Shown piece after piece: positions 35,289-43,833 of a stretch of DNA of 64,000 nucleotides (the first letter of the stretch is position 1; each line of letters starts with the position of its first letter). Source of the DNA: Streptomyces sp. NBC_01446 (GTDB lineage Bacteria; Actinomycetota; Actinomycetes; Streptomycetales; Streptomycetaceae); contig NZ_JAPEPO010000001.1 of assembly GCF_026340095.1 (NCBI RefSeq), positions 2,046,001 to 2,110,000 on the forward strand. The letters are read 5' to 3'. A program made the position numbers and the translations under genes. Below the pieces are notes generated by a model. The model was not told the origin of the DNA. It was given only the letters and a program-made list of their open reading frames with translations, and made no database searches.

Positions 35289-36569
35289 ATGACGGATCAC
35301 GAACCCGCACCCGCGCGGGAAGCCCGGAGGCTCAGCACCAAGGAGACGGCCGAACTTCTGGGTGTGAAGCCCGAGACCGTGTACGCGTACGTGAGCCGCG
35401 GTCAGCTCAGCAGCCGCCGGGCGGCGTCGGGCTCGCGCGGCAGCACGTTCGACGCGGCCGAGGTGGAGGCGCTCGCGCAGCGCAACAAGCGGGAGCCCGC
35501 GGCCGGTTCGGCCCCGGGCGAGCTCTCCGTACGCACCCGCATCACGTTGATCGAAAAGGATCGCTACTACTTCCGCGGGGTCGACGCCGCCGAACTCGCC
35601 GCGCGTCACTCCTACGAAGAGGTCGCCGAGTGGCTGTGGACCGGGGCACTGCGGCCGGAGGTCCGGTTCACCGCCCCCCGGCAGTCCCTCGCCTCGGCCC
35701 GGCGCGCCGTGGGTGCCCTGCCGGAACACAGCGGCCCTGTCGACCGCCTGCGAGTCGCCGCGGTCGCCGCCGCCGTCGCCGACCCGCTGCGCTTCGACCT
35801 CTCCGAGGAGGCCGTACTCGGCACGGCCCGCACCCTCATCCCGACGCTGGTGGCCGCCCTGCCGCCCGTACAACACACGCATCGCGACGGCGGACCGCTC
35901 GCCCAGCGCCTGTGGGGCCGCCTCTCCGGACGCGAACCCGACGATCCGTCACTGCACGTCCTGGACACGGCACTTGGGCTCCTCGTCGACCACGACCTCG
36001 CCGCGTCGACGCTCGCCGTCCGGGTCGCCGCGTCGGCGCGCGCGCACGCGTACGCCGCGGTGTCCGCGGGCCTCGGCGTCCTGGAGGGACCGCTCCACGG
36101 CGCCGCCAGCGGTCTCGCGCACCGCATGCTCCTCGAAGTCCTCGACCGCGGCAGCGCGGCCCCTGTGGTGGCGGACGAACTGCGTGCCGGGCGCCGCGTC
36201 CCGGGCCTCGGCCACCGCCTGTACAAGGGCGAGGACCCACGCGCCCAGGCCCTGTTCGCCCTCCTGGAAGAGATCCCGCAGGTCCACCCGGCGCTCGCCG
36301 CGGCCCGCGACGTCGTGGCGACGACCGCCCGCCACACCGACCTGCACGCGAATGTGGACCTCGCCCTCGCGGTCTTCACCGTCTCGTGCGGCATGCCCGT
36401 CGAGGCCGGCGAGACCGTCTTCGCGGTGGCCCGGACGGCGGGCTGGATCGCGCACGCCCTGGAGGAGTACGGCGAGCGCCCGCTGCGGATGCGGCCGAGC
36501 GGACAGTACGTGGGACTGCGCCCGCCTCAACCGCTGCCCGCACCCGACGCCCCTCTGGCGACCGAGTGA
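35289..36569 (+). CDS. Citrate synthase with an N-terminal helix-turn-helix domain
   Basis: A 426-residue fusion. Residues 13-64 form a MerR/excisionase-like HTH: RLSTKETAELLGVKPETVYA then the wing GSRGSTFDAAEVEALAQR. The rest is a citrate-synthase domain with all three catalytic positions in place: His in LEGPLHGAAS, His in GLGHRLYKGEDPRAQ, and Asp in HANVDLALAV. This suggests an active enzyme that also binds DNA, or a sensor that uses the fold to read acyl-CoA or oxaloacetate. It is divergent from the second citrate synthase. The following iron-box gene begins 16 bases after its stop codon. Confidence 0.92.
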   Translation: MTDHEPAPAREARRLSTKETAELLGVKPETVYAYVSRGQLSSRRAASGSRGSTFDAAEVEALAQRNKREPAAGSAPGELSVRTRITLIEKDRYYFRGVDAAELAARHSYEEVAEWLWTGALRPEVRFTAPRQSLASARRAVGALPEHSGPVDRLRVAAVAAAVADPLRFDLSEEAVLGTARTLIPTLVAALPPVQHTHRDGGPLAQRLWGRLSGREPDDPSLHVLDTALGLLVDHDLAASTLAVRVAASARAHAYAAVSAGLGVLEGPLHGAASGLAHRMLLEVLDRGSAAPVVADELRAGRRVPGLGHRLYKGEDPRAQALFALLEEIPQVHPALAAARDVVATTARHTDLHANVDLALAVFTVSCGMPVEAGETVFAVARTAGWIAHALEEYGERPLRMRPSGQYVGLRPPQPLPAPDAPLATE

Positions 36570-36585
36570 GGTTAGGCTCCCCTAC
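36567..36585 (+). promoter_or_regulatory. Iron box (DmdR/IdeR-type) at the ferredoxin-like gene start
   Basis: TGAGGTTAGGCTCCCCTAC matches the DmdR/IdeR consensus TTAGGTTAGGCTAACCTAA at 15 of 19 positions. It overlaps the previous stop codon and ends one base before the GTG start of the ferredoxin-like gene. Repression by iron-loaded DmdR1 is expected. Confidence 0.7.
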
Positions 36586-37536
36586 GTGAGTACGTGTGCG
36601 ACCGCCTCGCAGGATCTGACCGAGCCTCTCGCGGGGACCGCCGCCACCGCGAGTACCTGGCTGCTGATCGAGCAGCCGGGCCCCTGGGGCGTGAAGGCGC
36701 TGACGTCCAGCCATATGGACCCGGAGCTCGGCAGGGCCCTGGAGGCCGCCGCGGAGGGGACCGGCGTGCGCGTCGCCCTCATCAGGCGCCCGGGCCGGCA
36801 CGCGGACTTCCAGGCCACCACCCGGCGCCATGTGTATATGGCCCACACCATCCCGGGAAACACATGGCTGCGCGGCACCATGACCGAGTCTCCACAGGAC
36901 TTGCTCGCACTCGACTTCGCCGCCCTCGGAGCGGGTGATCACCGCGGCTTCGGCACGCCGCACAAGGGCGCGCCGCTCGCGCTCGTCTGCACCAACGGCA
37001 AGCGGGACCGCTGCTGCGCCCTCCTGGGCCGGCCGCTCGCCGCCGACCTCGCCGCGTCCGGACAGGACGGCGTCTGGGAGGTCACCCACCTCGGCGGCCA
37101 CCGCTTCTCCCCCACGCTGCTCGTACTGCCCTACGGCTATGCGTACGGCCGTGCCGACGCCGCCCACGTCAATGACACCCTCGACGCGGTGCGGGCCGGC
37201 CGGATCGCCACCGACGGGTGCCGCGGGAACTCCGCGTGGGAGCGGCCCGGCCAGGCCGCCGAGCTCGCCGTGCGCACGTCGGCCGGGATCGATGACGCCG
37301 GAGTGCTGACCGTCGTCGGCACGGAGGCCACGGCGCCGGGGCATGGGGCGCTCTGGGAGGTCACCGTCACCCACACGAACGGCCGCCGCTGGCACGTCAC
37401 GGTCGCGCAGAGCGCTTCGCTGCCGCCCCGCCCCGAGAGCTGCGGTGCCGCACTGGGTACTCCGGCGCGCATGGACGTACTCGCGGTGGACGAGATCGCG
37501 CCCGCCGTCGCAGGCCCCCTCGGCGCGAGCGGCTGA
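36586..37536 (+). CDS. Sucrase/ferredoxin-like protein (thioredoxin-fold [2Fe-2S] type)
   Basis: A 316-residue protein of the sucraseferredoxin-like family. Residues around 142-152 read CTNGKRDRCCAL, and GGHRFSPTLLVLPYG follows, the thioredoxin-like ferredoxin signature with its conserved cysteines and His. GTG at 36586 follows the iron box directly, so the message may be leaderless. Iron control suggests a role in iron reduction or mobilisation, perhaps of siderophore iron; this is inference from the operator, and the biochemical role of the family is not settled. Confidence 0.87.
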   Translation: MSTCATASQDLTEPLAGTAATASTWLLIEQPGPWGVKALTSSHMDPELGRALEAAAEGTGVRVALIRRPGRHADFQATTRRHVYMAHTIPGNTWLRGTMTESPQDLLALDFAALGAGDHRGFGTPHKGAPLALVCTNGKRDRCCALLGRPLAADLAASGQDGVWEVTHLGGHRFSPTLLVLPYGYAYGRADAAHVNDTLDAVRAGRIATDGCRGNSAWERPGQAAELAVRTSAGIDDAGVLTVVGTEATAPGHGALWEVTVTHTNGRRWHVTVAQSASLPPRPESCGAALGTPARMDVLAVDEIAPAVAGPLGASG

Positions 37537-37552
37537 GCCGACGGGCTCGCGC
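37523..37552 (+). terminator. Possible terminator across the ferredoxin-like gene stop
   Basis: GCGCGAGC at 37523-37530 pairs with GCTCGCGC at 37545-37552 around a 14-base loop that contains the stop codon. It is a weaker signal than the other hairpins in the window. Confidence 0.4.
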
Positions 37553-37667
37553 CCCCACCGGTGTACACACGGCACCCCACCACCCCATTACGAGGTGCAT
37601 CCCAGCACGCGAGATACCCGCCACATCCGCTACGGAGTACCCCGCTCGCCCCCTTACCGTTCTTCGT

Positions 37668-39377
37668 ATGAGCCCCACTCCCCCCACACGCCGGCTGCGC
37701 TTCGGCCTGCCGCGGCGCGTCTTCGCGCAGGTGCTGCTGATGCAGGTGGCGATCGCCGCCGGGGTGGCCGTGCTCGCGACGGGGCTGTTCCTCGCGCCGC
37801 TCAGCGACCAGCTCGACGACCAGGCGATGCGCCGCGCGCTGGCGATCGCGCAGACCACCGCGGCCCAGCCGAGCATCGCCGAGGACCTGCGGCATTCACG
37901 TCCCACGGTCGACGGCCCCGTCCAGCGGGAGGCCGAGCGGATCCGCCGGGCCAGTGGCGCCGAATACGTAGTGATCATGAACAAGGAAGGCGTCCGCTGG
38001 TCCCACACCGATCCGGGCGAGGTCGGCAGGATCGTCTCCACGGACCCCAGCGAGGCGCTCGCGGGCCACGAGGTCATGGGGATCGACAGCGGCACCCTGG
38101 GCCGCTCCGCGCGCGGGAAGGTGCCCCTGCGCGACGCACAGGGCGACATCGTCGGGGCCGTCTCCGTGGGCATCGAGTACGACAGCGTCAGGGCGCGGCT
38201 CATCCACGCCATTCCGGGCCTGTTCGCCTACGCGGGCGGCGCCCTCGCCGTCGGAGCGCTGGCCGCCTACCTGATCTCACGCCGGGTCCAGCGGCAGACC
38301 CGTGACCTGGCGTTCTCCGATATTTCGGGGCTGCTCTCGGAGCGCGAGGCCATGTTGCACGGCATTCGGGAAGGCGTCGTCGCGCTGGACCGGAGCGGCC
38401 GGATCCGGCTGCTCAACGACGAGGCGCACCGGCTCCTGGGCATCGGCGACGAGGTGATCGGGCAGTCGCTCGACGACGCGCTGGGCCCGGGTCGTACGAC
38501 CGATGTGCTGGCGGGCCGGGCCACGGGCACGGATCTGCTGACGGTCCGCGGCCAGCGCGTCCTGATCGCCAACCGCATGCCCACGGACGACGGCGGCGCC
38601 GTCGCCACCCTCCGGGACCGCACCGAACTGGAGCAGCTGGGGCGCGAGCTCGACTCGACGCGCGGCCTGATCGACGCCCTGCGCGCCCAGGACCACGAGC
38701 ACGCCAACCGCATGCACACGCTGCTCGGCCTGCTCGAACTGGAGATGTTCGACGACGCCGTCGAGTTCGTCGGCGAGGTGGTGGGCGACCACAGGGCGAC
38801 CGCGGAACAGGTGACCGAGAAGGTGCACGATCCGCTGCTCGCTGCTCTCCTCGTCGGCAAGGCGACCGTGGCGGCGGAGCGCGGAGTCGCCCTGTGGATC
38901 TCCGACAGGACGCTCCTCCCCGACCGGTTGATCGACCCACGAGGGCTCGTCACGATCGTCGGGAATCTGGTCGACAACGCGGTGGACGCGGTCGCGGGCA
39001 CCCCCCACGCGCGCGTGGAGGTCGATGTACGGGCGGCCGACGACCGCACGGTGGAGTTGCGGGTGCGCGACACAGGGCCCGGCATCCCCGCCGCCCGACG
39101 GGAGTTGATCTTCACGGAAGGGTGGTCCACCAAGAAGCTGCCTTCCCACGGGAAGCGCGGTATCGGCCTGCCCCTCGTGCGCCGGCTCGCGGAACGGCAG
39201 GGCGGCAGCGTCCACGTGGGGGAACCGGACGGCGGAGGCGCAGAGTTCACCGTCTTGCTGCCGGAGGCAATCACGGATCCGGGCCTCGCGCAGGAGGCCA
39301 CCGAGGCACCCATGACCACCACGGCCAACACCGCCGCCGGTGCCATGGCCACCCCCACGAAGGAGGACCCGCGATGA
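37668..39377 (+). CDS. CitA/DcuS-type sensor histidine kinase
   Basis: A 569-residue sensor kinase. TM1 (about 20-42) is followed by an extracytoplasmic PAS-like domain (to about 180), TM2 (181-204), a cytoplasmic PAS domain (GIREGVVALDRSGRIRLLND), and a SpoOB-type dimerisation helix with QDHEHANRMHTLLGLLEL, where His343 should be phosphorylated. The HATPase region has NLVDNAVDA and GKRGIGLPLVRRLAE. The family senses carboxylates such as citrate or fumarate. Its stop overlaps the regulator's start by four bases. The upstream gap has no clear ribosome site, so the message may be leaderless. The ligand is not visible. Confidence 0.94.
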   Translation: MSPTPPTRRLRFGLPRRVFAQVLLMQVAIAAGVAVLATGLFLAPLSDQLDDQAMRRALAIAQTTAAQPSIAEDLRHSRPTVDGPVQREAERIRRASGAEYVVIMNKEGVRWSHTDPGEVGRIVSTDPSEALAGHEVMGIDSGTLGRSARGKVPLRDAQGDIVGAVSVGIEYDSVRARLIHAIPGLFAYAGGALAVGALAAYLISRRVQRQTRDLAFSDISGLLSEREAMLHGIREGVVALDRSGRIRLLNDEAHRLLGIGDEVIGQSLDDALGPGRTTDVLAGRATGTDLLTVRGQRVLIANRMPTDDGGAVATLRDRTELEQLGRELDSTRGLIDALRAQDHEHANRMHTLLGLLELEMFDDAVEFVGEVVGDHRATAEQVTEKVHDPLLAALLVGKATVAAERGVALWISDRTLLPDRLIDPRGLVTIVGNLVDNAVDAVAGTPHARVEVDVRAADDRTVELRVRDTGPGIPAARRELIFTEGWSTKKLPSHGKRGIGLPLVRRLAERQGGSVHVGEPDGGGAEFTVLLPEAITDPGLAQEATEAPMTTTANTAAGAMATPTKEDPR

Positions 39378-40054
39378 TCGAAGTGCTGGTCGTGGACGAC
39401 GACATCCGCGTCGCGCGCGTGAACGCGGCCTACGTGCAGAAGGTGGCGGGCTTCCGCGTGGTGGCCGAGGCGCACAGCTCGGCCGAGGCCCTGCGTGAGG
39501 TGGAGGACCGGCCGCAGATCGACCTGATCCTCATGGACCACTACCTGCCGGACGAGACGGGTCTGGCGACCGTTCAGGAGATCCGGCGCCGCGGCCACCA
39601 GACCGACGTGATCATGGTGACGGCGGCGCGTGACGTCTCCACGGTGCAGGCCGCCATGCGGCTCGGGGCGCTGCAGTATCTGGTCAAGCCGTTCGCGTTC
39701 GCGGGGCTGCGCGCCAAGCTGGAGGCGTACGCGGGGCTGCGCCGCACGCTGGACGGCGGTGGCGAGGCCGAGCAGGCCCAGGTCGACCGGATCTTCGGCG
39801 CCCTCTCTGCAGACACGGAGCCGGACCTCCCGAAGGGACACTCCCTCAGTACGGCGGAGCTCGTACGCAGGGCTCTGGTGGACGCGGAGGGCCCGCTCTC
39901 GGCACAGGAGGTCGGGGACCGTACGGGGTTGAGCCGGCAGACGGCCCAGCGCTATCTGAAGCTCCTGGAACGCACCGGCCGGGCCGGCCTGACCCTCAAG
40001 TACGGCGACGCGGGCCGCCCGGAACACCGTTATGTCTGGGCGACCCGCACCTGA
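39374..40054 (+). CDS. CitB/DcuR-type response regulator
   Basis: The 226-residue partner of the kinase just upstream (ATGA overlap). The receiver (1-120) has Asp55 as phospho-acceptor (ILMDHYLPD) and ends YLVKPFAFAGL. The C-terminal DNA-binding domain contains SAQEVGDRTGLSRQTAQRYL and finishes with YGDAGRPEHRYVW. It is clearly paralogous to the regulator at 43060-43752. Its target is probably the neighbouring ABC importer or another carboxylate transporter, by analogy with DcuR and CitB. Confidence 0.94.
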   Translation: MIEVLVVDDDIRVARVNAAYVQKVAGFRVVAEAHSSAEALREVEDRPQIDLILMDHYLPDETGLATVQEIRRRGHQTDVIMVTAARDVSTVQAAMRLGALQYLVKPFAFAGLRAKLEAYAGLRRTLDGGGEAEQAQVDRIFGALSADTEPDLPKGHSLSTAELVRRALVDAEGPLSAQEVGDRTGLSRQTAQRYLKLLERTGRAGLTLKYGDAGRPEHRYVWATRT

Positions 40055-40078
40055 GCGACGTACGAGGAGTTGACGTGG

Positions 40079-41137
40079 TCAGCCGGCGGCCTTGTCCACG
40101 AACTCGGTGGTGTACGTCTTGCTCAGGTCGACCTTGGCGTTCTTGATGTTCGGGTTGAACGCCTTGAGCACACTCTCAACAGTCTCGGGGCCGTTCTTGG
40201 GCATCACGCCGTCCGTCGTGAACATCGGCAGGGTGGCCTTGATCGCCTCGGCGTACAGCTTCTTGTCGCCCTGGGAGTAGTCGGCCGGCATCTTGGCCGC
40301 GATCTCGTCGGCGCTGTGCGTGGACATCCACTTGAGCGTCTTCACGAAGGCGTTGGCGAGCTTCTGGACCGTCGGCTTGTGGCTGTTGACCCAGTCCGTC
40401 TGCATGTAGAGGCTCGACGACGGGTACGGGCCGCCGAGCGCCTCCTGGGAGCCCTCCGGCGTCCGCATGTCGACGAGGACCTTGCCGAGCTTCTTGTCCA
40501 GGATCGTGGCGACCGTGGGGTCCGTCGTCATGCCGCCGTCGATGGCGCCCTTCTGGAGCGCGGAGACGAACGTCGGGCCCGCGCCGACGGCCACCGGCGA
40601 GAACTGGCTCGCCTGGACGCCGTTCTTGACCGCCAGGTACTTCGTGAGGAAGTCCGTCGAGGAGCCGAGGCCCGTGATGCCGAGCTTCTTGCCCTTGAAG
40701 TCCTTGGGCGAGGAGATGTCCCCGGACGCCTTGTTGGAGACGATCTCCACCTCTCCGGGGGCCCGCGAGAACTGCACCACGGACTCCACGGCCTTGCCCT
40801 TGACCTGCAGGTCGAGCGTGTGGTCGTAGAAGCCGACGGCCCCCTGGACCTGACCGGAGACGAGCGCCGTCTCGGCCTGGACACCCGCGGGCTCGCTCAG
40901 GAGTTGGACATTCAAACCCTCATCCTTGAAGTAGCCGAGCCGGTCCGTGAGCATCGCCGGCATGTAGATGACCTTGTCCAGGCCGCCGACCATGATCTTG
41001 ACGTGCTCGCCCTTGCCGTCCGCCTTCTTGCCCGAGCCGGTACTCGTACTGGCGGCGTCGTTGGCGCACGCCGTGAGGGAGGAGACGGCGAGCAGGCCGG
41101 TCGCTGCGAGGGCACAGAGCCGCGCGGTCTTGCGCAT
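40079..41137 (-). CDS. ABC-importer substrate-binding lipoprotein (SsuA/NMT1-like)
   Basis: A 352-residue lipoprotein with a signal ending in the lipobox LTAC (Cys24). The body has the periplasmic-binding-protein type II fold of the nitrate/sulfonate/taurine and thiamine-precursor group: DRLGYFKDEGLNVQLLSEP and FKGKKLGITGLGSSTDFLTK. It is the last gene of the importer on the minus strand (ATPase, permease, binding protein) and convergent with the regulator at 39374. The ligand cannot be named; a small organic anion or sulfonate is plausible. Confidence 0.92.
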   Translation of the reverse strand: MRKTARLCALAATGLLAVSSLTACANDAASTSTGSGKKADGKGEHVKIMVGGLDKVIYMPAMLTDRLGYFKDEGLNVQLLSEPAGVQAETALVSGQVQGAVGFYDHTLDLQVKGKAVESVVQFSRAPGEVEIVSNKASGDISSPKDFKGKKLGITGLGSSTDFLTKYLAVKNGVQASQFSPVAVGAGPTFVSALQKGAIDGGMTTDPTVATILDKKLGKVLVDMRTPEGSQEALGGPYPSSSLYMQTDWVNSHKPTVQKLANAFVKTLKWMSTHSADEIAAKMPADYSQGDKKLYAEAIKATLPMFTTDGVMPKNGPETVESVLKAFNPNIKNAKVDLSKTYTTEFVDKAAG

Positions 41138-41230
41138 AGTGGTTCACGTCCTTGTGAAGAGGCTGAAGAGACTGAAGCGGGTGGGGAGAAGGGGGCGGGG
41201 AAGCGCTGGTGGGGCGCCGAGGGGCAGTCG

Positions 41231-42094
41231 TCAGCTGTCCGAATCCGTCGGCTTCCAGCGGAAGATGCGGCGCTCGGCGAAGGTGAGCAGCCCCTCGGCC
41301 AGCAGGGCCACGACGGCGAGGATGACCATCGCCGCGTACACACCCGCCGCGTTGAACGTGCCCTGCGACTGCGCGACGAGCAGGCCGACGCCCTTGGTCG
41401 CGCCGATGTACTCGCCGACGATGGCGCCGATCAGCGCGAAGCCGAAGCTCACATGGAGGCTGGTGAAGATCCATGACGTGGCGGACGGGATGACGACCTG
41501 AAGCGTCACTCGGCGGTCGCTGGCGCCGAGGATGCGCGCGTTGGCGACCAGGTTCCGGTCGACCTCGCGGGCTCCCTGGAAGGCGTTGAAGAACACCGGG
41601 AAGAACACCAGGACGACGGCGGAGGCGACCTTGGAGGCCGGGCCGAGGCCGAACCAGATGACGAAGATCGGGGCGAGCACGATCCTCGGGATGGAGTTGA
41701 GGACCTTGATGTACGGGCCGAGGACGTCGGCGAGGAAGGTGATGCGCCCGAGCGCGATACCGAAGACGACACCGGCGATCACGCCGATGATCCAGCCGAC
41801 GAGCGCTTCGTAGAGCGTGTACCAGACCTGTTCACCCAGCGAGCCGAGCGCCGTGCCGTGGGTGGTCCACGTCCAGATCTGGTCCCAGATCTTCGACGGC
41901 ATCGAGAAGTTGAACGGGTCGATGATCGCGGCGCGCGCGAGCACCTCCCAGAGGCCGAGGACGGCGACGAGGAGCAGGACCCGGGCGCTGCCGATCAGCA
42001 CCTTGCGCCGGCGGGCGGCGCGGGCCTTGGTGACGGCGCGTCCCGGCTTGGTGGTGTCGGTGGCGGGCGCGGCGGTGACGGTGTCAGGCGACAT
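41231..42094 (-). CDS. ABC-importer permease (BPD type)
   Basis: Inner-membrane permease of the same importer, 287 residues, with about six TM helices and the EAA-type contact loop near ILGASDRRVTLQVVIPSATS. ATG at 42094 follows GAGAGAGG at good spacing; a GTG three codons upstream is too close to that site. The first 11 bases overlap the end of the ATPase gene. The family resembles SsuC/TauC permeases. Confidence 0.93.
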   Translation of the reverse strand: MSPDTVTAAPATDTTKPGRAVTKARAARRRKVLIGSARVLLLVAVLGLWEVLARAAIIDPFNFSMPSKIWDQIWTWTTHGTALGSLGEQVWYTLYEALVGWIIGVIAGVVFGIALGRITFLADVLGPYIKVLNSIPRIVLAPIFVIWFGLGPASKVASAVVLVFFPVFFNAFQGAREVDRNLVANARILGASDRRVTLQVVIPSATSWIFTSLHVSFGFALIGAIVGEYIGATKGVGLLVAQSQGTFNAAGVYAAMVILAVVALLAEGLLTFAERRIFRWKPTDSDS

Positions 42095-42899
42095 CGGCGG
42101 CACCTCTCTCGCGCGTGATGCGGACCTCTTCGCCGAGGGATTCCCAGATCTCTCGGTAGATGTCGATGAACTCGGGCAGCAGGCGAACCGATTCGACCTT
42201 GCGGGGGCGCGGCAGGTCGATGTCGAAGACCTGCTTCACGGTGGCCGGGCCCGCGGTCATGACGACGACCTTGTCGGCCAGCGCGATCGACTCCTCCAGG
42301 TCGTGGGTGACGAAGACGACCGAGGCGCCCGTGCCCTCCCACAGCTCCAGGAGCTCGTCCGACATCAGGGCCCTGGTCTGCACGTCGAGCGCCGAGAACG
42401 GCTCGTCCATGAGCAGGATCTCGGGGTCGTTGACGAACGTGGCGGCGAGCGCGACACGCTTGCGCTGGCCTCCGGAGAGCTGGTGCGGGTAGCGGTCCTC
42501 GAAGGACGCGAGGCCGACGCGGGCCAGCCATTCGCGGGCCTTGGCCTTCGCCTCGGCCTTCGGGACGCCGCGGAAGCGCGGGCCCGCCATGACATTGGAC
42601 AGCACCGTTCGCCAGGGGAACGTCGCGTCCTGCTGGAACACGAATCCGACCTTGTCGCCGACGCCCTCGACGGGCTGGCCGGCCACCAGGACCTCGCCGT
42701 CGGTGGGTTCCTCCAGGCCGCTGACGAGCGTAAGGGTGGTCGACTTCCCGCAGCCGGTGGGGCCGACGACGGCCACGAACTCGCCGCGTGCGACGGTCAG
42801 ATCGAGCTCCCTGACCGCGGTGTGCAGGCCGCCCGAAGGCGTCCTGAAGATTTTGCTCGCGCCCCGCAGTTCGATGGCGGGGCCGGTGTCTGTGCTCAT
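42084..42899 (-). CDS. ABC-importer ATP-binding protein
   Basis: A 271-residue ATPase of the nitrate/sulfonate/taurine group with all motifs intact: Walker A GPTGCGKSTT, signature LSGGQRKRVALA, Walker B ILLMDEPFSALD and the H-loop FVTHDLEE. It begins the importer operon. The 160-base gap to the second response regulator carries an inverted repeat (GCTGTTGT and ACAACAGC) that could control it. Confidence 0.95.
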   Translation of the reverse strand: MSTDTGPAIELRGASKIFRTPSGGLHTAVRELDLTVARGEFVAVVGPTGCGKSTTLTLVSGLEEPTDGEVLVAGQPVEGVGDKVGFVFQQDATFPWRTVLSNVMAGPRFRGVPKAEAKAKAREWLARVGLASFEDRYPHQLSGGQRKRVALAATFVNDPEILLMDEPFSALDVQTRALMSDELLELWEGTGASVVFVTHDLEESIALADKVVVMTAGPATVKQVFDIDLPRPRKVESVRLLPEFIDIYREIWESLGEEVRITRERGAADVA

Positions 42900-42972
42900 G
42901 GCCGGAAGGTAGATGTGACCTGGGACACCGCATCAGTCTTCTGGGCGCAAGGTGTACTTCTGCTTGCAAGAG

Positions 42973-43006
42973 GCTGTTGTGCTCGTTTTGCTCGCGCTAC
43001 AACAGC
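42973..43006. promoter_or_regulatory. Inverted repeat between the ABC importer and the orphan regulator
   Basis: GCTGTTGT (42973-42980) and ACAACAGC (42999-43006) flank 18 bases that contain GCTCGTTTTGCTCG, a short direct repeat. The element lies 73 bases upstream of the importer start and 53 upstream of the regulator start, in the shared divergent promoter region. Confidence 0.5.
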
Positions 43007-43059
43007 TGAGCCGAAACACGGGCTTAACAGCTCGCCTGGGCTTGAGGGAGAGAGGCCCG

Positions 43060-43752
43060 ATGATTGACGTCCTGGTCGTGGACGACGACTTCCGTGTCGC
43101 CGAGATCAACGCGAAGTACGTGGGAAAGGTTCCCGGCTTCCGGGTGGTGGCCCGTGCCCACAACGCCGCGCAGGCACTGGCCTTCGTGGAGCGCCAGCGC
43201 ATCGACCTCGTGCTGCTCGACCACTACCTGCCCGACATGACGGGCCTCGAACTCGCCCACCGGATGCGGGAGAACGGCCACAACACCGACGTCATCATGA
43301 TCACGGCGGCGAGCGACGTTCTGACGGTGCAGGCGGCGATGCGCCAGGGCGCACTGCACTACCTGGTCAAACCGTTCACGTTCGCCGCGCTGCGCTCGCG
43401 GCTCGACTCGTACGCGGCGCTGCGCCGCACCGTGGACCGGGTCAGCGGCCGCGGCGCTACGGGCCAGGAGCAGGTCGACCGGATCTTCGGTGCGCTACGG
43501 GCGCTTCCCATGCCCGCGTCGCCCGGCCTGCCGAGCGGGCAGTCGGAGCCGACCACGGATCTGATCTGCGGCGTACTGCACCGCGCAGACCATCCGCTGT
43601 CCGCCCACGAGGTGGCGGAGGAGACCGGCCTGAGCCGCTCCACGGCGCAGCGGTATCTGCGGCACATGGAACAGTCGGGCCGGCTCCACCTCTCGCTCAA
43701 GTACGGGGACACCGGGCGCCCGGAGCACCGTTACGTGTGGGTGGCGCCCTGA
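43060..43752 (+). CDS. Orphan CitB/DcuR-type response regulator
   Basis: A 230-residue paralogue of the regulator at 39374. The receiver has Asp54 (VLLDHYLPD) and YLVKPFTFAAL; the C-terminal domain has SAHEVAEETGLSRSTAQRYL and YGDTGRPEHRYVW. ATG at 43060 follows GAGGGAGAGAGG. No kinase gene accompanies it. It is divergent from the ABC importer, so it probably controls that operon, or is phosphorylated by the kinase about 4 kb away; neither is proved. Confidence 0.93.
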   Translation: MIDVLVVDDDFRVAEINAKYVGKVPGFRVVARAHNAAQALAFVERQRIDLVLLDHYLPDMTGLELAHRMRENGHNTDVIMITAASDVLTVQAAMRQGALHYLVKPFTFAALRSRLDSYAALRRTVDRVSGRGATGQEQVDRIFGALRALPMPASPGLPSGQSEPTTDLICGVLHRADHPLSAHEVAEETGLSRSTAQRYLRHMEQSGRLHLSLKYGDTGRPEHRYVWVAP

Positions 43753-43833
43753 GGTATCCGAGGTGGCCGAGGTGACCTGAGCACTCTGAGGCAGCCGCGC
43801 GAAGGCTCGGGCCACATATGTGGGGCGCGGTCC

